Assembly: GCF_030268065.1 (NCBI RefSeq) | Contig: NZ_BSDD01000005.1 | Location: 2,156 to 66,155, forward strand | DNA: 64,000 nt | Direction: 5' to 3' | Source: Geothrix rubra | GTDB taxonomy: Bacteria > Acidobacteriota > Holophagae > Holophagales > Holophagaceae | Shown: positions 53,974-64,000 of the stretch, in pieces | Numbering within the stretch: the stretch's first letter is position 1 | Layout of the letters: each line of letters opens with the position of its first letter | Position numbers and translations under genes: made by a program | The notes under the pieces: model-generated | What the model was told of the DNA's origin: nothing | Database searches by the model: none | What the model saw: only the letters and a program-made list of their open reading frames with translations

Positions 53974-55428
53974 TCAGCCTCCGTGGCGCTCGGTGACCAT
54001 GCAGTCCAGGGCGTCCATCACCTCGTCGCTGGCCTGTTCGGCGGCCTGGAAGGCGGCCACGACGTCCTCCTGGAGGGCCGGGTCGGACTCCCAGCGCTCA
54101 TTCAGGAGCCCCATGGCCGCATGGACGTTCCCGTGGACCCGGGCGTGGGGCAGGGCCAGGCGGTCATAGCAGGCCAGCTGGCCGAAGGCCTTCTTCCCCT
54201 CGCCCTGTTCGTACCACAGGCCCAGGCGGCACTGGTGGTGGTCCGTCCTCGCGGCCTTCGCCTCCGCGGAGTCGAGGCCGGCCTGGAGGGTCCGGTAGCC
54301 GTTCTGCTTGAACACGAAGTGGTCCACCTTGACCAGGGAGGTGAACCCCTTGTCCTGCGCCCGGGTGACCTGGGCCAGGCTGGTGCGGGCGGATTCGGAG
54401 AAGCGCTGGAACTGGCCCGCGAACTCGGTGATGGCGCTGCGGGAGGTGTCGGCGATCTCCTTCATGTGGCCGGCGTCATTCATCATGCGGGTGGTGGCCA
54501 GGCCGAAGGACCCGATGCTCGCCGCGATGCTGGCCGCGGCGTCCTTGGTGTTCTCGCTGAGGGTGCGCACCTCCTCGGCCACCACCGCGAAGCCCTTGCC
54601 GGCTTCCCCAGCGTGGGCGGCCTCGATGGCGGCGTTGAGGGCCAGCAGGTTGGTCTTGTCGGCCACCTCGGTGATGACCTGGATGATCTGCTGGATCTCG
54701 GAGCTCTTCTCGTGGATCTGGGTGATCTGGCCGTGGGTGGAGTCGATCAGGTCGATGACGCGGTTCAGGTCCGCCACGATGGCCTGGATGCCGGCGGTGC
54801 TGGCCTCGGCCTCCTCGGCCGTCTCCCGGGACAGGTTGGCCACCACCCTCATGTCCTGGTTCTGGGCGACCAGGAAGTCCTGGATGGTCTTCAGGTCCTT
54901 CACGAGGTTCACGGCGCTCAGTTCGCCGACCCGGGCCAGGAGGCGCTCCTTCTGCACCAGCCGCTGGGAGTCCGCCATGGCCTCCACGGAGACGTTCACC
55001 CGCTCCAGGGACTGCCGGAAGGCGCCGTGCAGGCCGGAGGTCATGGCCTTCCGGAAGGTGAGGCCCTTCTGGGCGTGCTCGAAGGCGGCGTTGGTCTCCC
55101 GGAAGTAGGCCTCCACCTGGTCCAGCAGGTCGTTCAGGGCCCAGGCGGCGGCCTCGGTGGCGGCCCCCTTCCGGATCCCCGTGATCCGCCCCGCCAGGTT
55201 CCCCCCGGCCGCCTCCTCCATGCGGGCGGTGATGCGCGCCAGGGCCACCTGGATGCGGTGGAGGGTATACAGCATGAGGATGAACACGACCACGGAGAGG
55301 GTCATCAGGGTGATCATCCAGCCGTTGGCTCCCGCCGCCCGGAAGCCCAGGAAGGCGAAGGCGACGTAGAGAAGGAAGGCCACCCCCGCGAGGAGGTGGA
55401 TCCTAGACCCCAAGGACAAATTCGTCAT
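53974..55428 (-). CDS. Methyl-accepting chemotaxis protein with CZB domain (Aer-like half)
   Basis: 484 residues with two membrane segments near the N-terminus ([39 protein letters not shown]) and no large periplasmic part. The HAMP-like linker is followed by a receptor hairpin tip with [22 protein letters not shown] and [16 protein letters not shown]. The C-terminal 130 residues are a CZB domain, with [19 protein letters not shown] and H-V-H-G-N-V-H holding zinc. It starts 26 bases inside the end of the PAS gene, so the PAS protein and this receptor look like a split Aer. Zinc or chlorite/oxidant sensing by CZB is known. Confidence 0.94.
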   Translation of the reverse strand: MTNLSLGSRIHLLAGVAFLLYVAFAFLGFRAAGANGWMITLMTLSVVVFILMLYTLHRIQVALARITARMEEAAGGNLAGRITGIRKGAATEAAAWALNDLLDQVEAYFRETNAAFEHAQKGLTFRKAMTSGLHGAFRQSLERVNVSVEAMADSQRLVQKERLLARVGELSAVNLVKDLKTIQDFLVAQNQDMRVVANLSRETAEEAEASTAGIQAIVADLNRVIDLIDSTHGQITQIHEKSSEIQQIIQVITEVADKTNLLALNAAIEAAHAGEAGKGFAVVAEEVRTLSENTKDAAASIAASIGSFGLATTRMMNDAGHMKEIADTSRSAITEFAGQFQRFSESARTSLAQVTRAQDKGFTSLVKVDHFVFKQNGYRTLQAGLDSAEAKAARTDHHQCRLGLWYEQGEGKKAFGQLACYDRLALPHARVHGNVHAAMGLLNERWESDPALQEDVVAAFQAAEQASDEVMDALDCMVTERHGG

Positions 55429-55927
55429 AACTTACGCCTTTTTCCTGGAGGGTTTGCTCGAGCAGCGCCTGGGAAGCCTTCATGGCGGCCTGACCGCCCC
55501 CGGCCCGACGCTCGGCCTCGAGCATCGCCCGGTAGATGCCCGTGAAGGTCTCGATGGCAGCCGCTTTCGGCTTCCGGCGCACGGAGTAGTAGCCGGAGAC
55601 GGCCCCCCGCTCGTCGAAGGCGGGCGTGATGTTCGCGAAGACCCAGTAGAAGCTGCCGTCCTTGGCGAGGTTCTTCACGTAGGCGTTGATCTCCCGGCCG
55701 GCCTGGATGGTGTCCCAGAGCAGCTTGAAGACGACCCGGGGCATGTCCGGGTGGCGGAGGATGTTGTGGGGCGCCCCCAGCAGCTCGGACTCCTCGTAGC
55801 CGGAGATCCCGATGAAGACCCGGTTGCCGTAGGTGATGATGCCCCGCAGGTCCGTCTTGGACACGATGAAGTCCTCGTCGTTCAGGACCTTCTCCTGCTG
55901 GGTGGGCGTGGGGCGCACGGCGGACAT
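55403..55927 (-). CDS. Aer-type PAS domain sensor protein
   Basis: 174 residues. The PAS domain has [60 protein letters not shown] and [20 protein letters not shown], matching the FAD-binding PAS of the energy-taxis receptor Aer. There is no membrane segment. Its end overlaps the start of the CZB receptor gene, which lacks a PAS domain, so the two together replace a one-piece Aer. It should report the redox state of the membrane to the chemotaxis arrays. Confidence 0.92.
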   Translation of the reverse strand: MSAVRPTPTQQEKVLNDEDFIVSKTDLRGIITYGNRVFIGISGYEESELLGAPHNILRHPDMPRVVFKLLWDTIQAGREINAYVKNLAKDGSFYWVFANITPAFDERGAVSGYYSVRRKPKAAAIETFTGIYRAMLEAERRAGGGQAAMKASQALLEQTLQEKGVSYDEFVLGV

Positions 55928-55978
55928 GGGGACTCCTGGCGGCTTCTTCGGATCGCTTGGACCGCTTTTGAGTTTTGA

Positions 55979-57724
55979 TCACAGGGTTGTGACCGGATAC
56001 CGTCCCTGCGCCACCAGTGCCTCCGCGATGCGGGCCCGCACCGGGGCGAGGGGCCGGGGCCGAGGGGCGCCGTCCCGGAGGCCGGCCAGCACCGCATCCA
56101 GGGCCTCGCCCTCGACCAGTTCGGCGGCCAGCAGGGCGCCCTCGGCCTGCACGCGGGCCCAGGCCTCCTGGGCCTGGACCAGGGCCAGGTCCCCGGCCAG
56201 GCCGGCCCAGCGGTGGCCCGAGGCGGCCATGCGCGCCGCCCGGATGGCGGCGGATTCCGTGGCATAGGCCTCCATCAGCAGGTTGCTGAGGCGGGCGGCG
56301 GCCTCCTGGTTGTCCAGGATTTTCGGCCCCTGCTCCCGCTGGACCAGGGCGGCCAGCATCCTGGCCTGGGCCTTGATCCGCTCCGCCAGGTCCAGGGCCG
56401 GATCCTCGGCCCGGGACGGTGGGGCGGGGGGCTCCGCCAGGGGCAGGCCGTCCGGGCCGCCGCAGCGCTTGAGGAAGGTGCCCGCGATGAGCAGGCGGTT
56501 GATCTCGTTGGTGCCCTCGAAGATGCGGTTGATGCGGCAGTCCCGGTAGATCTTCTCCGCCGGGTACTCGGCGCTGAAGCCCGCCCCGCCGAAACTCTGC
56601 ACGGCGTCGTCGGCGGTGGCCCAGAGGGCCTCGCTGCCCCACACCTTGGCCATGGAGGCCTCCACGGCGAACTCCTCGATGGCCTTCATCTTGTCGGTGC
56701 CGCCGGTCTCGCTCTCCCAACTGGTCCGGGCCAGGGCCTCGTCCAGGTAGCCGATGGTGCGGAAGTTCATGCTCTCGCCCACGAAGATCCGCACGGCCAT
56801 GTTGGCCAGCTTCTGGCGGATGAGGCCGAAGGCCGTGAGGGGCTTGCCGAACTGGTGGCGCTCCCCGGCGTACTTCAGCGTGTATTCCAGCACCCGCTTG
56901 CCCGCCCCGGCGGAGCTGGCGCCCAGCTTGAAGCGGCCCACGTTCAGGATGCCGAAGGCGATGCGCGCGCCCTTGCCCTTGCCGCCCAGCAGGCGGTCCT
57001 CGGGGATGCGGCAGTTCTCCAGGATGACGGTGCGGGTGGAGCTGCCCTTGATGCCCATCTTCTTCTCCTCGGCCCCGGTGCTCAGGCCGGGATCGGTGCG
57101 CTCCACGATGAAGGCGCTGAAGTGGGTGCCGTTGATCTTGGCGAACACCACGAAGACATCGGCGAAGCCGGCGTTGGTGATCCAGGCCTTGGTGCCGTTC
57201 AGCACCCAGTGGCCGTCCTCCAGCACCGCGGTGGTCTTGGCGCCCAGGGCATCCGAGCCGCTGCCGGCTTCCGTGAGTGCATAGGCCGCCAGCCACTCGC
57301 CCGTGGCCAATTTTGGGAGGTACTTCGCCTTCTGGGCCTCGTTCCCGAAGTAGACGATGGGCAGGGTGCCGATGCTGGTGTGGGCCCCGTAGCTGGTGGA
57401 GAAGCTGGCCTGGCGGGCCATCTGCTCCAGCACCAGGAGGGCCGTCTTCTTCTCCAGGTCCAGGCCGCCGTAGGCCTCGGGGATCTCGATGCCCAGGATG
57501 CCCAGCTCGCCGGCCTTGCGGAGCAGGTCGCGGGTGAGGTCCAGGTCCAGGTGGTCGATGGCCTCGTCCCGGGGCATCACCTCGCCGTCCACGAAGTCCC
57601 GGGCGGCCTCGGCGATGGCCAGGGCCTCCGCGTCGCAGTCCTCGGGGGTGGCCTGGGGCAGGGAGCCGGCGGGATGGAACAGGAAGCTGCCGCCGCGGAC
57701 AAGCTGGGCCTCACTGATGACCAT
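55979..57724 (-). CDS. Acyl-CoA dehydrogenase (long, second paralogue)
   Basis: 581 residues from the ATG at 57724, which is preceded by ggagga; a longer frame from 57748 is possible. It matches the enzyme at 51283-53067 over its whole length (GGSFLF at the start, AYALTEAGSGSDALGAKTTA, SFGGAGFSAEYPAEK, IFEGTNEINRLL), including the extra C-terminal part. The pair probably arose by duplication and may differ in chain length. The segment RCGGPDGLPLAEPPAPPSRA near residue 430 is an unusual proline-rich insertion. The two copies enclose the ubiE and chemotaxis genes. Confidence 0.95.
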   Translation of the reverse strand: MVISEAQLVRGGSFLFHPAGSLPQATPEDCDAEALAIAEAARDFVDGEVMPRDEAIDHLDLDLTRDLLRKAGELGILGIEIPEAYGGLDLEKKTALLVLEQMARQASFSTSYGAHTSIGTLPIVYFGNEAQKAKYLPKLATGEWLAAYALTEAGSGSDALGAKTTAVLEDGHWVLNGTKAWITNAGFADVFVVFAKINGTHFSAFIVERTDPGLSTGAEEKKMGIKGSSTRTVILENCRIPEDRLLGGKGKGARIAFGILNVGRFKLGASSAGAGKRVLEYTLKYAGERHQFGKPLTAFGLIRQKLANMAVRIFVGESMNFRTIGYLDEALARTSWESETGGTDKMKAIEEFAVEASMAKVWGSEALWATADDAVQSFGGAGFSAEYPAEKIYRDCRINRIFEGTNEINRLLIAGTFLKRCGGPDGLPLAEPPAPPSRAEDPALDLAERIKAQARMLAALVQREQGPKILDNQEAAARLSNLLMEAYATESAAIRAARMAASGHRWAGLAGDLALVQAQEAWARVQAEGALLAAELVEGEALDAVLAGLRDGAPRPRPLAPVRARIAEALVAQGRYPVTTL

Positions 57725-57807
57725 GGGGTCCTCCATGCCCAGGATCATCTACCCGAAGTCAGGGTCGGGCCAGGGGCCAGGGAGGGACGTGGATCACAAA
57801 TCCCCGT

Positions 57808-59385
57808 CTAGACGCGGAAGCTCCCCACCTCGCCCCGGATGCTCTCGGCGATCCGGGCCAGCTCGGCGGCGGTGTCGGCCACCTCGGACACCGTGGCGGA
57901 AAGCTGGTGGCTGGCCGCGGCGTTCCGGGCCACGTCCCCGGAGACCTGGTCCACCAGCCCGGCCACGTCCCGGGTGATCCGGGCCTGCTCCCCGGCGGAG
58001 GCGCCGATGCGGCCCGTGGTCTCCGACGCGTCGGCCATGTGGGCATGGATCTCCTGCAGGGCCCGGGTGGTGGCCTCCACGGTGACGGTGCCCTTGCCGA
58101 GGGCCTCGTCCGTGGCGGCGATGAGCTGGTTGATCTGGTGGGTGGCCTGGGCCGAGCGTTCGGCCAGCTTGCGGACCTCCTCGGCCACCACGGCGAAGCC
58201 CTTGCCCATGGCCCCGGCCTTCGCGGCCTCGATGGCCGCGTTGAGGGAGAGCAGGTTCGTCTGCCGGGCGATCTCCTGGATGACGGAGACGGCCTTGATC
58301 ATCTCGGAGGTGGCGTGGCTGATGTCCTCCATGGCGCGGGCCGTGTCCTGGCCCGTGGTGATGCCGTGCTGGATGGCCTGCTCGGAGGAGTCGGCCAGGG
58401 TCCGGGACTGCTTCACCAGGGCCATCACCTCCTCCAGGGAGGCGGAGAGGGTGTCCATGGCCGCGGCCATGCTCTGGGAGGTGGTCCGGGTGGCCTGGGT
58501 GTGGGCGTCCAGCTGCGCGGCGGTGCTGGAGAGGGACTCGGAGGTGGCGGAGAGCTGGGTGGAGCCGCTGGCGATGCCCTGGGCGTTGAGGCCCAGGCGT
58601 CCGAAGAAGCCCTGGTAGAACTCGGTGAGTTGGTTGGCCTTCGCGGAGATGCCGCAGATCTCATCCTGGCCCTCCACGGGGATCCGCCGGGTGAGGTCGC
58701 CCTTGCCGCTGGCCAGCCCGGCCATGGCCGAGTGCAGGTCCCCCAGCCGGCGCTGGAGGTTCCGGATGGTGAGGATCAGCAGGAGGGTGCCCAGGGCGCC
58801 GGCCACCAGCCCGGCCACGAGGGCGATGGCCATGGTCTGGCCGAACCGGTTCAGGGAATCCACCTTCACCTGGGCCATGCGAGCCTGCTGGGCCTTCATC
58901 AAGTCCAGGAGCTGCTGGCGGATGTCGCGCCAGGCCGGCGTGACCTGCTGGTTGAGGAGCTTCAGGGTCGCGGCCTGGTCCAGCGAGCGGGCCTTGAGGG
59001 GTTCCTGGAGCGCCAGGAGGGCCTCCCATCTGGCCTGGACCTGCCGGAGGGCGGCCTGGCGGTCTGGTGTGTCCGCGGTGATCCGCAGGCCGCTGGCCAT
59101 GGCGTCCCCGAATTCCTTCACGGCGGCCTCGTAGTTCTGGGGTGCCTTGGGATTGGTGGGGTCCAGCACGATGTTCCGGAGGGCCTGGCCGGTCTGGAGG
59201 CCGTTGGCGTAGAGCTGGGTGTAGATCAGCAGCTCCGGGGCCTGCTCCTCGGCGTAGTTCCGGAAGGTGGCGCGGCCGGTCCAGAGCCCCCAGAGGGCCA
59301 CGGCGAGGGCGGCCGAGAAGAGCATGCCCGCCGCGCCTGTGGCGGCGAGGAGCCGGGTGCCGATGCTGCGGGCCTGGGCGAACAT
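57808..59385 (-). CDS. Methyl-accepting chemotaxis protein, four-helix-bundle type
   Basis: 525 residues. The first membrane segment is [17 protein letters not shown], followed by a periplasmic helical bundle of about 140 residues ([20 protein letters not shown]), and the second is [24 protein letters not shown] follows, then the signalling hairpin with [20 protein letters not shown] and [17 protein letters not shown]. The 4HB-type sensor binds small molecules directly or with a partner. No pentapeptide tether at the end. It stands alone behind the paralogous dehydrogenase. Confidence 0.94.
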   Translation of the reverse strand: MFAQARSIGTRLLAATGAAGMLFSAALAVALWGLWTGRATFRNYAEEQAPELLIYTQLYANGLQTGQALRNIVLDPTNPKAPQNYEAAVKEFGDAMASGLRITADTPDRQAALRQVQARWEALLALQEPLKARSLDQAATLKLLNQQVTPAWRDIRQQLLDLMKAQQARMAQVKVDSLNRFGQTMAIALVAGLVAGALGTLLLILTIRNLQRRLGDLHSAMAGLASGKGDLTRRIPVEGQDEICGISAKANQLTEFYQGFFGRLGLNAQGIASGSTQLSATSESLSSTAAQLDAHTQATRTTSQSMAAAMDTLSASLEEVMALVKQSRTLADSSEQAIQHGITTGQDTARAMEDISHATSEMIKAVSVIQEIARQTNLLSLNAAIEAAKAGAMGKGFAVVAEEVRKLAERSAQATHQINQLIAATDEALGKGTVTVEATTRALQEIHAHMADASETTGRIGASAGEQARITRDVAGLVDQVSGDVARNAAASHQLSATVSEVADTAAELARIAESIRGEVGSFRV

Positions 59386-59495
59386 GGAGCCTCCCTGCGC
59401 GGATCTTGGTCCACTCCAACGCTTCGGTTCGGCGGCTCAGAACTTTCGGAATGCACCGATTGCAGACATGCGCATCGGGTTGTGGAGCGCGGAAT

Positions 59496-60047
59496 TCAGC
59501 TGAGCAGGCGCTTCTGGCCCTTGGGATGGGCCAGGACCACGTCCTTCACCCGGTGGATCCACCCCGGGCGATTTCCAGGATCCAGGCGCTCATGGGGGAG
59601 GTCCCGCTCCGCCAGCAGGTCGTCCACCAGGTGGTCGATGGACTCGGCGAAGAAGGTGTCGGTGTCCCGGACGCCATCGGCGGCGACGGCGCCGGAGAAG
59701 GGCACCTTGAACAGCAGGTCGTAGCTCTTCATCCAGTGGTGCATGTAGCGCTCGATGGGCTTCTGGCGGCCGAAGGCGAACATCATGTAGGCGTAGTTGT
59801 CCAGCACGCTGCGGTCGCAGACGACCACGTCGTGCTGGCTGCCGGAGCGGATCTCCTCCGCCATCTGGGTGAGGAAGATCCAGGTCTGGGCCTCCAGGGA
59901 GGTCTTCTGGTTGATGGGCAGGGGCGAGAGCCGCGCCACCTCCTTCACGATGTCGACGTGGATGCCCTCCCGCTTGAGGGCCCCCGCCAGCTCGTAGCAG
60001 AGGGTCGTCTTGCCGACGCCGTGGGTGCCGATGAACGCCACTTTCAC
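59496..60047 (-). CDS. P-loop nucleotide kinase-like ATPase (AAA_28 type)
   Basis: 183 residues from a GTG with ggaggt before it. The P-loop is FIGTHGVGKTTLCYELAGAL, and CDRSVLDNYAYMMFAFG holds the Asp-Arg lid-type motif of thymidylate- or ribosylnicotinamide-kinase-like proteins (NadR C-domain, TTD14). It should phosphorylate a nucleoside or act as a switch; the substrate is unknown. It lies 85 bases behind gpmI in the same direction, so it may be the tail of the pyr-gpmI operon. Confidence 0.82.
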   Translation of the reverse strand: MKVAFIGTHGVGKTTLCYELAGALKREGIHVDIVKEVARLSPLPINQKTSLEAQTWIFLTQMAEEIRSGSQHDVVVCDRSVLDNYAYMMFAFGRQKPIERYMHHWMKSYDLLFKVPFSGAVAADGVRDTDTFFAESIDHLVDDLLAERDLPHERLDPGNRPGWIHRVKDVVLAHPKGQKRLLS

Positions 60048-60132
60048 TCGGCACCTCCAGTGCCTCGCCCCTGCAGGGCTTCGCTGCGCAAAGTGGCGCT
60101 CCGCTCCTGCTCCGCGCTCATTCCTACCCTCC

Positions 60133-61668
60133 TCAGAACAGGCTCTTCCCGTCCATGGCCTCGGGCTGGGGCAGGCCGAACAGCTTCAGCAGGGTGGGCG
60201 CCACGTCGTTGAGGGCGCCGCCGGCGCGGAGCTGGCGGCCCTCGAAGCCCGCGGCCACGAGGACGGCGGGGACGGGGTTCAGGGTGTGGGCCGTGTGGGG
60301 GTTCCCGGCCTCGTCGCGCATGCACTCGCAGTTGCCGTGGTCGGCGGTGATGAAGAGGGCGCCGCCCTTCGCCAGGGTGGCCTCGGCGATGCGGCGCACG
60401 GCGTCGTCGATGGCCCCGCAGGCGCTCACGGCGGCGGAGAGGTCCCCCGTGTGGCCGATCATGTCGGGGTTGGCCAGGTTGCAGACCAGCAACCGGTAAT
60501 CGCCGCCTCGGATGGCCGCCTCCAGGCCCCGGACCACGTCATGGAGGCTCATCTCCGGCTGCAGGTCGTAGGTGGCCACCTTGGGCGAGGGCACCAGCCG
60601 CCGGTCCTCCCCCTCGAAGGGCGCCTCGCGGCCGCCGTTGAAGAAGTAGGTCACGTGGGCATACTTTTCCGTCTCGGCGGTGCGGAACTGCTTCCAGCCC
60701 CGGGCGCTGACGAGCTCGCCCAGGATCAGGTCCAGGCTCTGGGGCGGGTAGGCCACGGTGAGGTAGGGATCCAGCTCGATGTCATAGGCCGTGAAGGTGA
60801 CGAGCTTCACGGCGGGCCGGTGCCGCGGCGTGAACCCCGCGAAGGCGGGATGCACCAGGGCGTGGCACATCTGGCGGGCCCGGTCGGCGCGGAAGTTGAA
60901 GTACAGGACGCCGTCGCCATCCGCGATGGGGTGGAAGGCGTCCAGGCGGGTGGGGGACACGAACTCGTCGGTCTCGCCCCGGGCATAGGCCGCGGCGATG
61001 GCCGCCAGGGCGTCCGGGGCCGTGTGGGCCGCCTCGCCGTCCACGAGCAGCTTCCAGGCCAGTTCCGTGCGCTCCCAGCGCTTGTCGCGGTCCATGGCCG
61101 TGTAGCGCCCGCAGACGGACCCGAGGGACACCAGCGGGCACTCCCGCAGCTGGAACGTGAGCCACTGCAGGAAGCCGTCGGCGCTCTTCTGGGCCGTGTC
61201 CCGGCCATCCGTGAAGGCGTGGAGGGTGGTGGGCACGCCCTCGGCCTGGGCCCACTGGGCCAGGGCCACGAGGTGGGTCTGGTGGCTGTGCACGCCCCCG
61301 TCGCTCACGAGGCCCAGCAGGTGCAGGCGCTTGCCGGAGGCCTTGAGGCCCGCCAGCAGGCCGCCGATGGCCTGGTTCTGGCGGAAGGTGCCCCGGCGGA
61401 TGGCGGCGTCGATGCGGGTGAGCTCCTGCCAGACCACGCGGCCGGCGCCCAGGTTCATGTGGCCCACCTCGGAGTTGCCGAACTGGCCTTCCGGCAGGCC
61501 CACGGCTTCGCCGCTGGTGAGCAGCTGGGTGGCCGCGTAGGTCCGCCGCAGGGCGTTGAAGTGCGGCATCCCCGCCACGAAGGTGGCGTCGAAGGCATTC
61601 CGCGGCCCGTCGCCGAAGCCGTCGAGGATCAGGAGGGTGACGGGGCCCTGGATCAGGTCTGGAATCAA
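60133..61668 (-). CDS. gpmI: 2,3-bisphosphoglycerate-independent phosphoglycerate mutase
   Basis: 511 residues from a TTG that overlaps the stop of the preceding gene (TTGA), with aggggaa upstream. The alkaline-phosphatase-like metal site has LLILDGFGDG (D16) and the serine nucleophile S66 in GQFGNSEVGHMNLGAGR, then HSHQTHL, TDGRDTAQKSA, and near the end the metal pair in TADHGNCECM. It converts 3-phosphoglycerate to 2-phosphoglycerate in glycolysis using manganese. It is the fifth gene of the pyr operon here, an unusual place. Confidence 0.96.
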   Translation of the reverse strand: MIPDLIQGPVTLLILDGFGDGPRNAFDATFVAGMPHFNALRRTYAATQLLTSGEAVGLPEGQFGNSEVGHMNLGAGRVVWQELTRIDAAIRRGTFRQNQAIGGLLAGLKASGKRLHLLGLVSDGGVHSHQTHLVALAQWAQAEGVPTTLHAFTDGRDTAQKSADGFLQWLTFQLRECPLVSLGSVCGRYTAMDRDKRWERTELAWKLLVDGEAAHTAPDALAAIAAAYARGETDEFVSPTRLDAFHPIADGDGVLYFNFRADRARQMCHALVHPAFAGFTPRHRPAVKLVTFTAYDIELDPYLTVAYPPQSLDLILGELVSARGWKQFRTAETEKYAHVTYFFNGGREAPFEGEDRRLVPSPKVATYDLQPEMSLHDVVRGLEAAIRGGDYRLLVCNLANPDMIGHTGDLSAAVSACGAIDDAVRRIAEATLAKGGALFITADHGNCECMRDEAGNPHTAHTLNPVPAVLVAAGFEGRQLRAGGALNDVAPTLLKLFGLPQPEAMDGKSLF

Positions 61669-61958
61669 GCGTTCCCCTTCTGGCGCTCGCGGCGGAAGGC
61701 CTCGGCCAGGATCTTCTCCATGGCCTGGTTGCGCAAGGCGTCGGCCTGCAGGTGGGCGCGGCCGCCCTGCCAGAGGGCCACGGCCAGCAGGGCCGCCTCG
61801 CCGAGGAGGGCCGCCGGATGGCGGGGGGCGAGGAAGGCCGTCACGATGGCGGCCAGGGCCAGGGCGAACCAGAGCCAGGACGCCCGCTGGGCCCGGGTCT
61901 TGGCGGCCATGATCGCCTCCAGCTGCCGGGTCAGTTCCGCGTCCTCGGTCCGGCTCAC
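61665..61958 (-). CDS. Small membrane protein
   Basis: 97 residues from a GTG that overlaps the stop of the ORF6N gene (GTGA). Two hydrophobic stretches (LWFALALAAIVTAFLAP and AALLGEAALLAVALW) sit between hydrophilic, basic ends (MAAKTRAQRASW and ILAEAFRRERQKG). This is a two-pass membrane protein with both ends inside. It is coupled to gpmI by a TTGA overlap. No recognised family, but the strict overlap on both sides says it is translated. Confidence 0.78.
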   Translation of the reverse strand: MSRTEDAELTRQLEAIMAAKTRAQRASWLWFALALAAIVTAFLAPRHPAALLGEAALLAVALWQGGRAHLQADALRNQAMEKILAEAFRRERQKGNA

Positions 61959-62451
61959 GGGCGGCCTTTCGCGGCCCGGTCGCGGGCCTTCAGGCCGTGG
62001 GGCAGGTCCGTCTCGGTGACGAAGCCGATGGGCCGCTCCCTGGGGGCGCCCTCGACCTCCTCGCCCTCGAGGACCTTCATGACCATGTCCAGCTTGTGCT
62101 CCAGGGCCGTGAGGCGGATGGAGAGCTCGGCCTGGGCGGTGAGGAGGTGGCGGGCCTCGGCGAAGGCGGGCAGGAGGACGAGGAGGGCCGCCTCCCTGTC
62201 CGGCACCAGGCCGGTGAGCAGGGCCGCCCCGGCCTCGGTGAAGGCCAGCACCGGGGCCTCCGGGATCTTCTGGCGCTCCTCGGCGGTCAGGTGGAAGACC
62301 AGGGGCTCGGGAAAGCGGTCGGGGTGGGCCTGCACCAGGGCGGCCAGGGCCTTGACCTCGAGGCCCAGCTGGTCCGCCAGGACCGTGTCCGGAAGGGCCG
62401 CGGCATCGCGGAGCCAGAGCAGGCGGGAGAGGATCTCCACCGGGGCGGCCA

Positions 62452-62452
<1 letters not shown>
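61955..62452 (-). CDS. ORF6N-like DNA-binding domain protein
   Basis: 165 residues. The first 110 follow the ORF6N pattern of phage and chromosomal antirepressor-type proteins: LPDTVLADQLGLEVKALAALV, then ERFPEPLVF-like HPDRFPEPLVFHLTAEERQK, then VLAFTEAGAALLTGLVPDRE and a helix that holds hydrophobics. In ORF6N proteins these elements are a winged-helix-like DNA-binding fold. Residues 120-165 add a short coiled coil and a hydrophilic tail. It is sandwiched between pyrB (TGATG overlap) and the small membrane protein gene, so it is a long-standing part of this operon rather than a recent phage gene; its GC content is typical. Confidence 0.6.
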
Positions 62453-63410
<958 letters not shown>

Positions 63411-63411
<1 letters not shown>

Positions 63412-63953
63412 CAGCAGGCCTCCACGGTCACGCGATCCTCGCCGTCGATCTCGCTCACGCGCACGGCCACCCGCTGGCCCGGGGCCACGTCCACCCGGAT
63501 GCCGGCGAAGTCGGCCTGGATGGGCAGCTCCCGGCCGCCCCGGTCCGCCAGGACCATGAGCAGCACCCGCCGGGGCCGGCCGTGGTCGAGGAGGGCGTCC
63601 AGGGCGGCCCGGACGGTGCGGCCGGTGTAGAGGACGTCATCTACGAGGACCACGGTCCGGTCCTTGAGGGTGAAGGGGATCTCCGTGGGCCGGACGATGG
63701 GGCTGCCCACCATCTCGGTGAGGTCGTCCCGGTAGAGGGTGATGTCCAGGGCCCCCACGGGCACCGGCCCCCCGGTGGCGGTCCGGAGGAGGACCGCCAG
63801 GCGCTCGGCCAGGGGCAGGCCCCGGGACCGGATGCCCAGCAGGACCACCTCCTCTCCGGCCTGGAGCTGGGCCGCCAGCTCATCGGCCAGGCGGCGGAGG
63901 ACCCCCTCCATCTGGCCGGAGTCCATGGGGCAGGGGCCTGGGGCAGCGGGCAT
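63411..63953 (-). CDS. pyrR: PyrR bifunctional regulator and uracil phosphoribosyltransferase
   Basis: 180 residues from the ATG at 63953, which has ggagg four bases upstream; MDSGQMEG at 63926 is an alternative. The PRPP motif is [19 protein letters not shown] and the earlier [15 protein letters not shown] is the PyrR pattern. PyrR binds pyr mRNA with UMP and often also makes UMP from uracil. Here it leads the pyrR-pyrB operon. Only 47 bases of the upstream region lie in the window, with GC-rich partial hairpins (ggcggggggcg); the anti-terminator cannot be judged. Confidence 0.95.
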
Positions 63954-64000
63954 GGAACCTCCGTAAGCGCCCTGGCGGGGGGCGTGTTCCCAGGAGATTC

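Noticed and set aside
59440-59480. Sigma-54 promoter ahead of the kinase-like or receptor gene
   Set aside because: The GG and GC pair are twelve instead of ten bases apart, so the spacing rule is broken.

Overview
The window is a 64 kb chromosomal stretch of very GC-rich DNA (roughly 70 percent by eye) with dense genes, ATGA/GTGA/TTGA-coupled operons and good Shine-Dalgarno sites. The gene content fits a Gram-negative, respiratory, motile bacterium: cytochrome bd, a polysulfide/thiosulfate-type molybdoenzyme with an outer-membrane porin, OmpW, lipoproteins, chemotaxis receptors, NtrY/NtrX-type regulation and FecR/DUF6600 protein. I suspect Acidobacteriota, class Holophagae (Geothrix-like), but this is inference from gene content and base composition, not from a marker search.

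Layout. 1-4.8 kb: envelope and small accessory proteins (a collagen-like protein cut by the left edge, a lipoprotein, a NIPSNAP/ABM-like secreted protein, an AraC regulator divergent from an ABM protein). 4.8-6.4 kb: a short-chain dehydrogenase flanked by two copies of a palindromic intergenic repeat, followed by a second repeat type and the eroded 3' end of another dehydrogenase copy. 6.4-9.04 kb: an AT-rich foreign island placed directly behind topA, holding only two genes in tandem: a P-loop ATPase with a C-terminal zinc ribbon and helix-hairpin-helix, and a HEPN-type protein with an intact R-x4-H motif. This pair is the best candidate for an undescribed (defence or toxin-like) system. 9-14 kb: housekeeping (topA, dprA, rpmB, tsaB, rimI). 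14-18 kb: a cysteine-bearing Rrf2 regulator with cydAB, then ompW bracketed by two copies of another palindromic repeat.

18-28 kb: an orphan DNA methyltransferase plus small methyltransferase, an NtrY-like kinase whose start codon overlaps that of the methyltransferase on the other strand, an epimerase, a thiamine-diphosphate decarboxylase, the Fe-S repair protein gene (ytfE/ric) divergent from a Crp/Fnr (DNR-like) regulator with an FNR-type box between them, then apt-acyP-surE. 28-33 kb: an ECF sigma factor, its anti-sigma-like partner and a large VIT/VWA protein, a lipoprotein-type PCMT, tRNA-like debris and tRNA-Pro(GGG).

33-43 kb: a long leftward run Rrf2 - cytochrome c - DUF3373-type porin - PsrA - PsrB - PsrC - TorD chaperone - NtrC-type regulator - MerR regulator, with molybdopterin genes (moaA, mobA) and a thioredoxin-like ferredoxin just upstream. 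This looks like a complete sulfur-compound (or related oxyanion) reductase module with its own regulators and chaperone. 44.6-51 kb: a large periplasmic-propeller sensor kinase, tatD, a secreted protein and a FecR/DUF6600 protein with a 20-residue tandem repeat. 51-60 kb: two paralogous acyl-CoA dehydrogenases enclosing menG/ubiE and a split Aer-like receptor (PAS protein plus CZB methyl-accepting protein), then another chemoreceptor. 59-64 kb: a nucleotide kinase-like ATPase and a tightly coupled pyrR-pyrB-ORF6N-membrane protein-gpmI operon reading leftward from the right edge.
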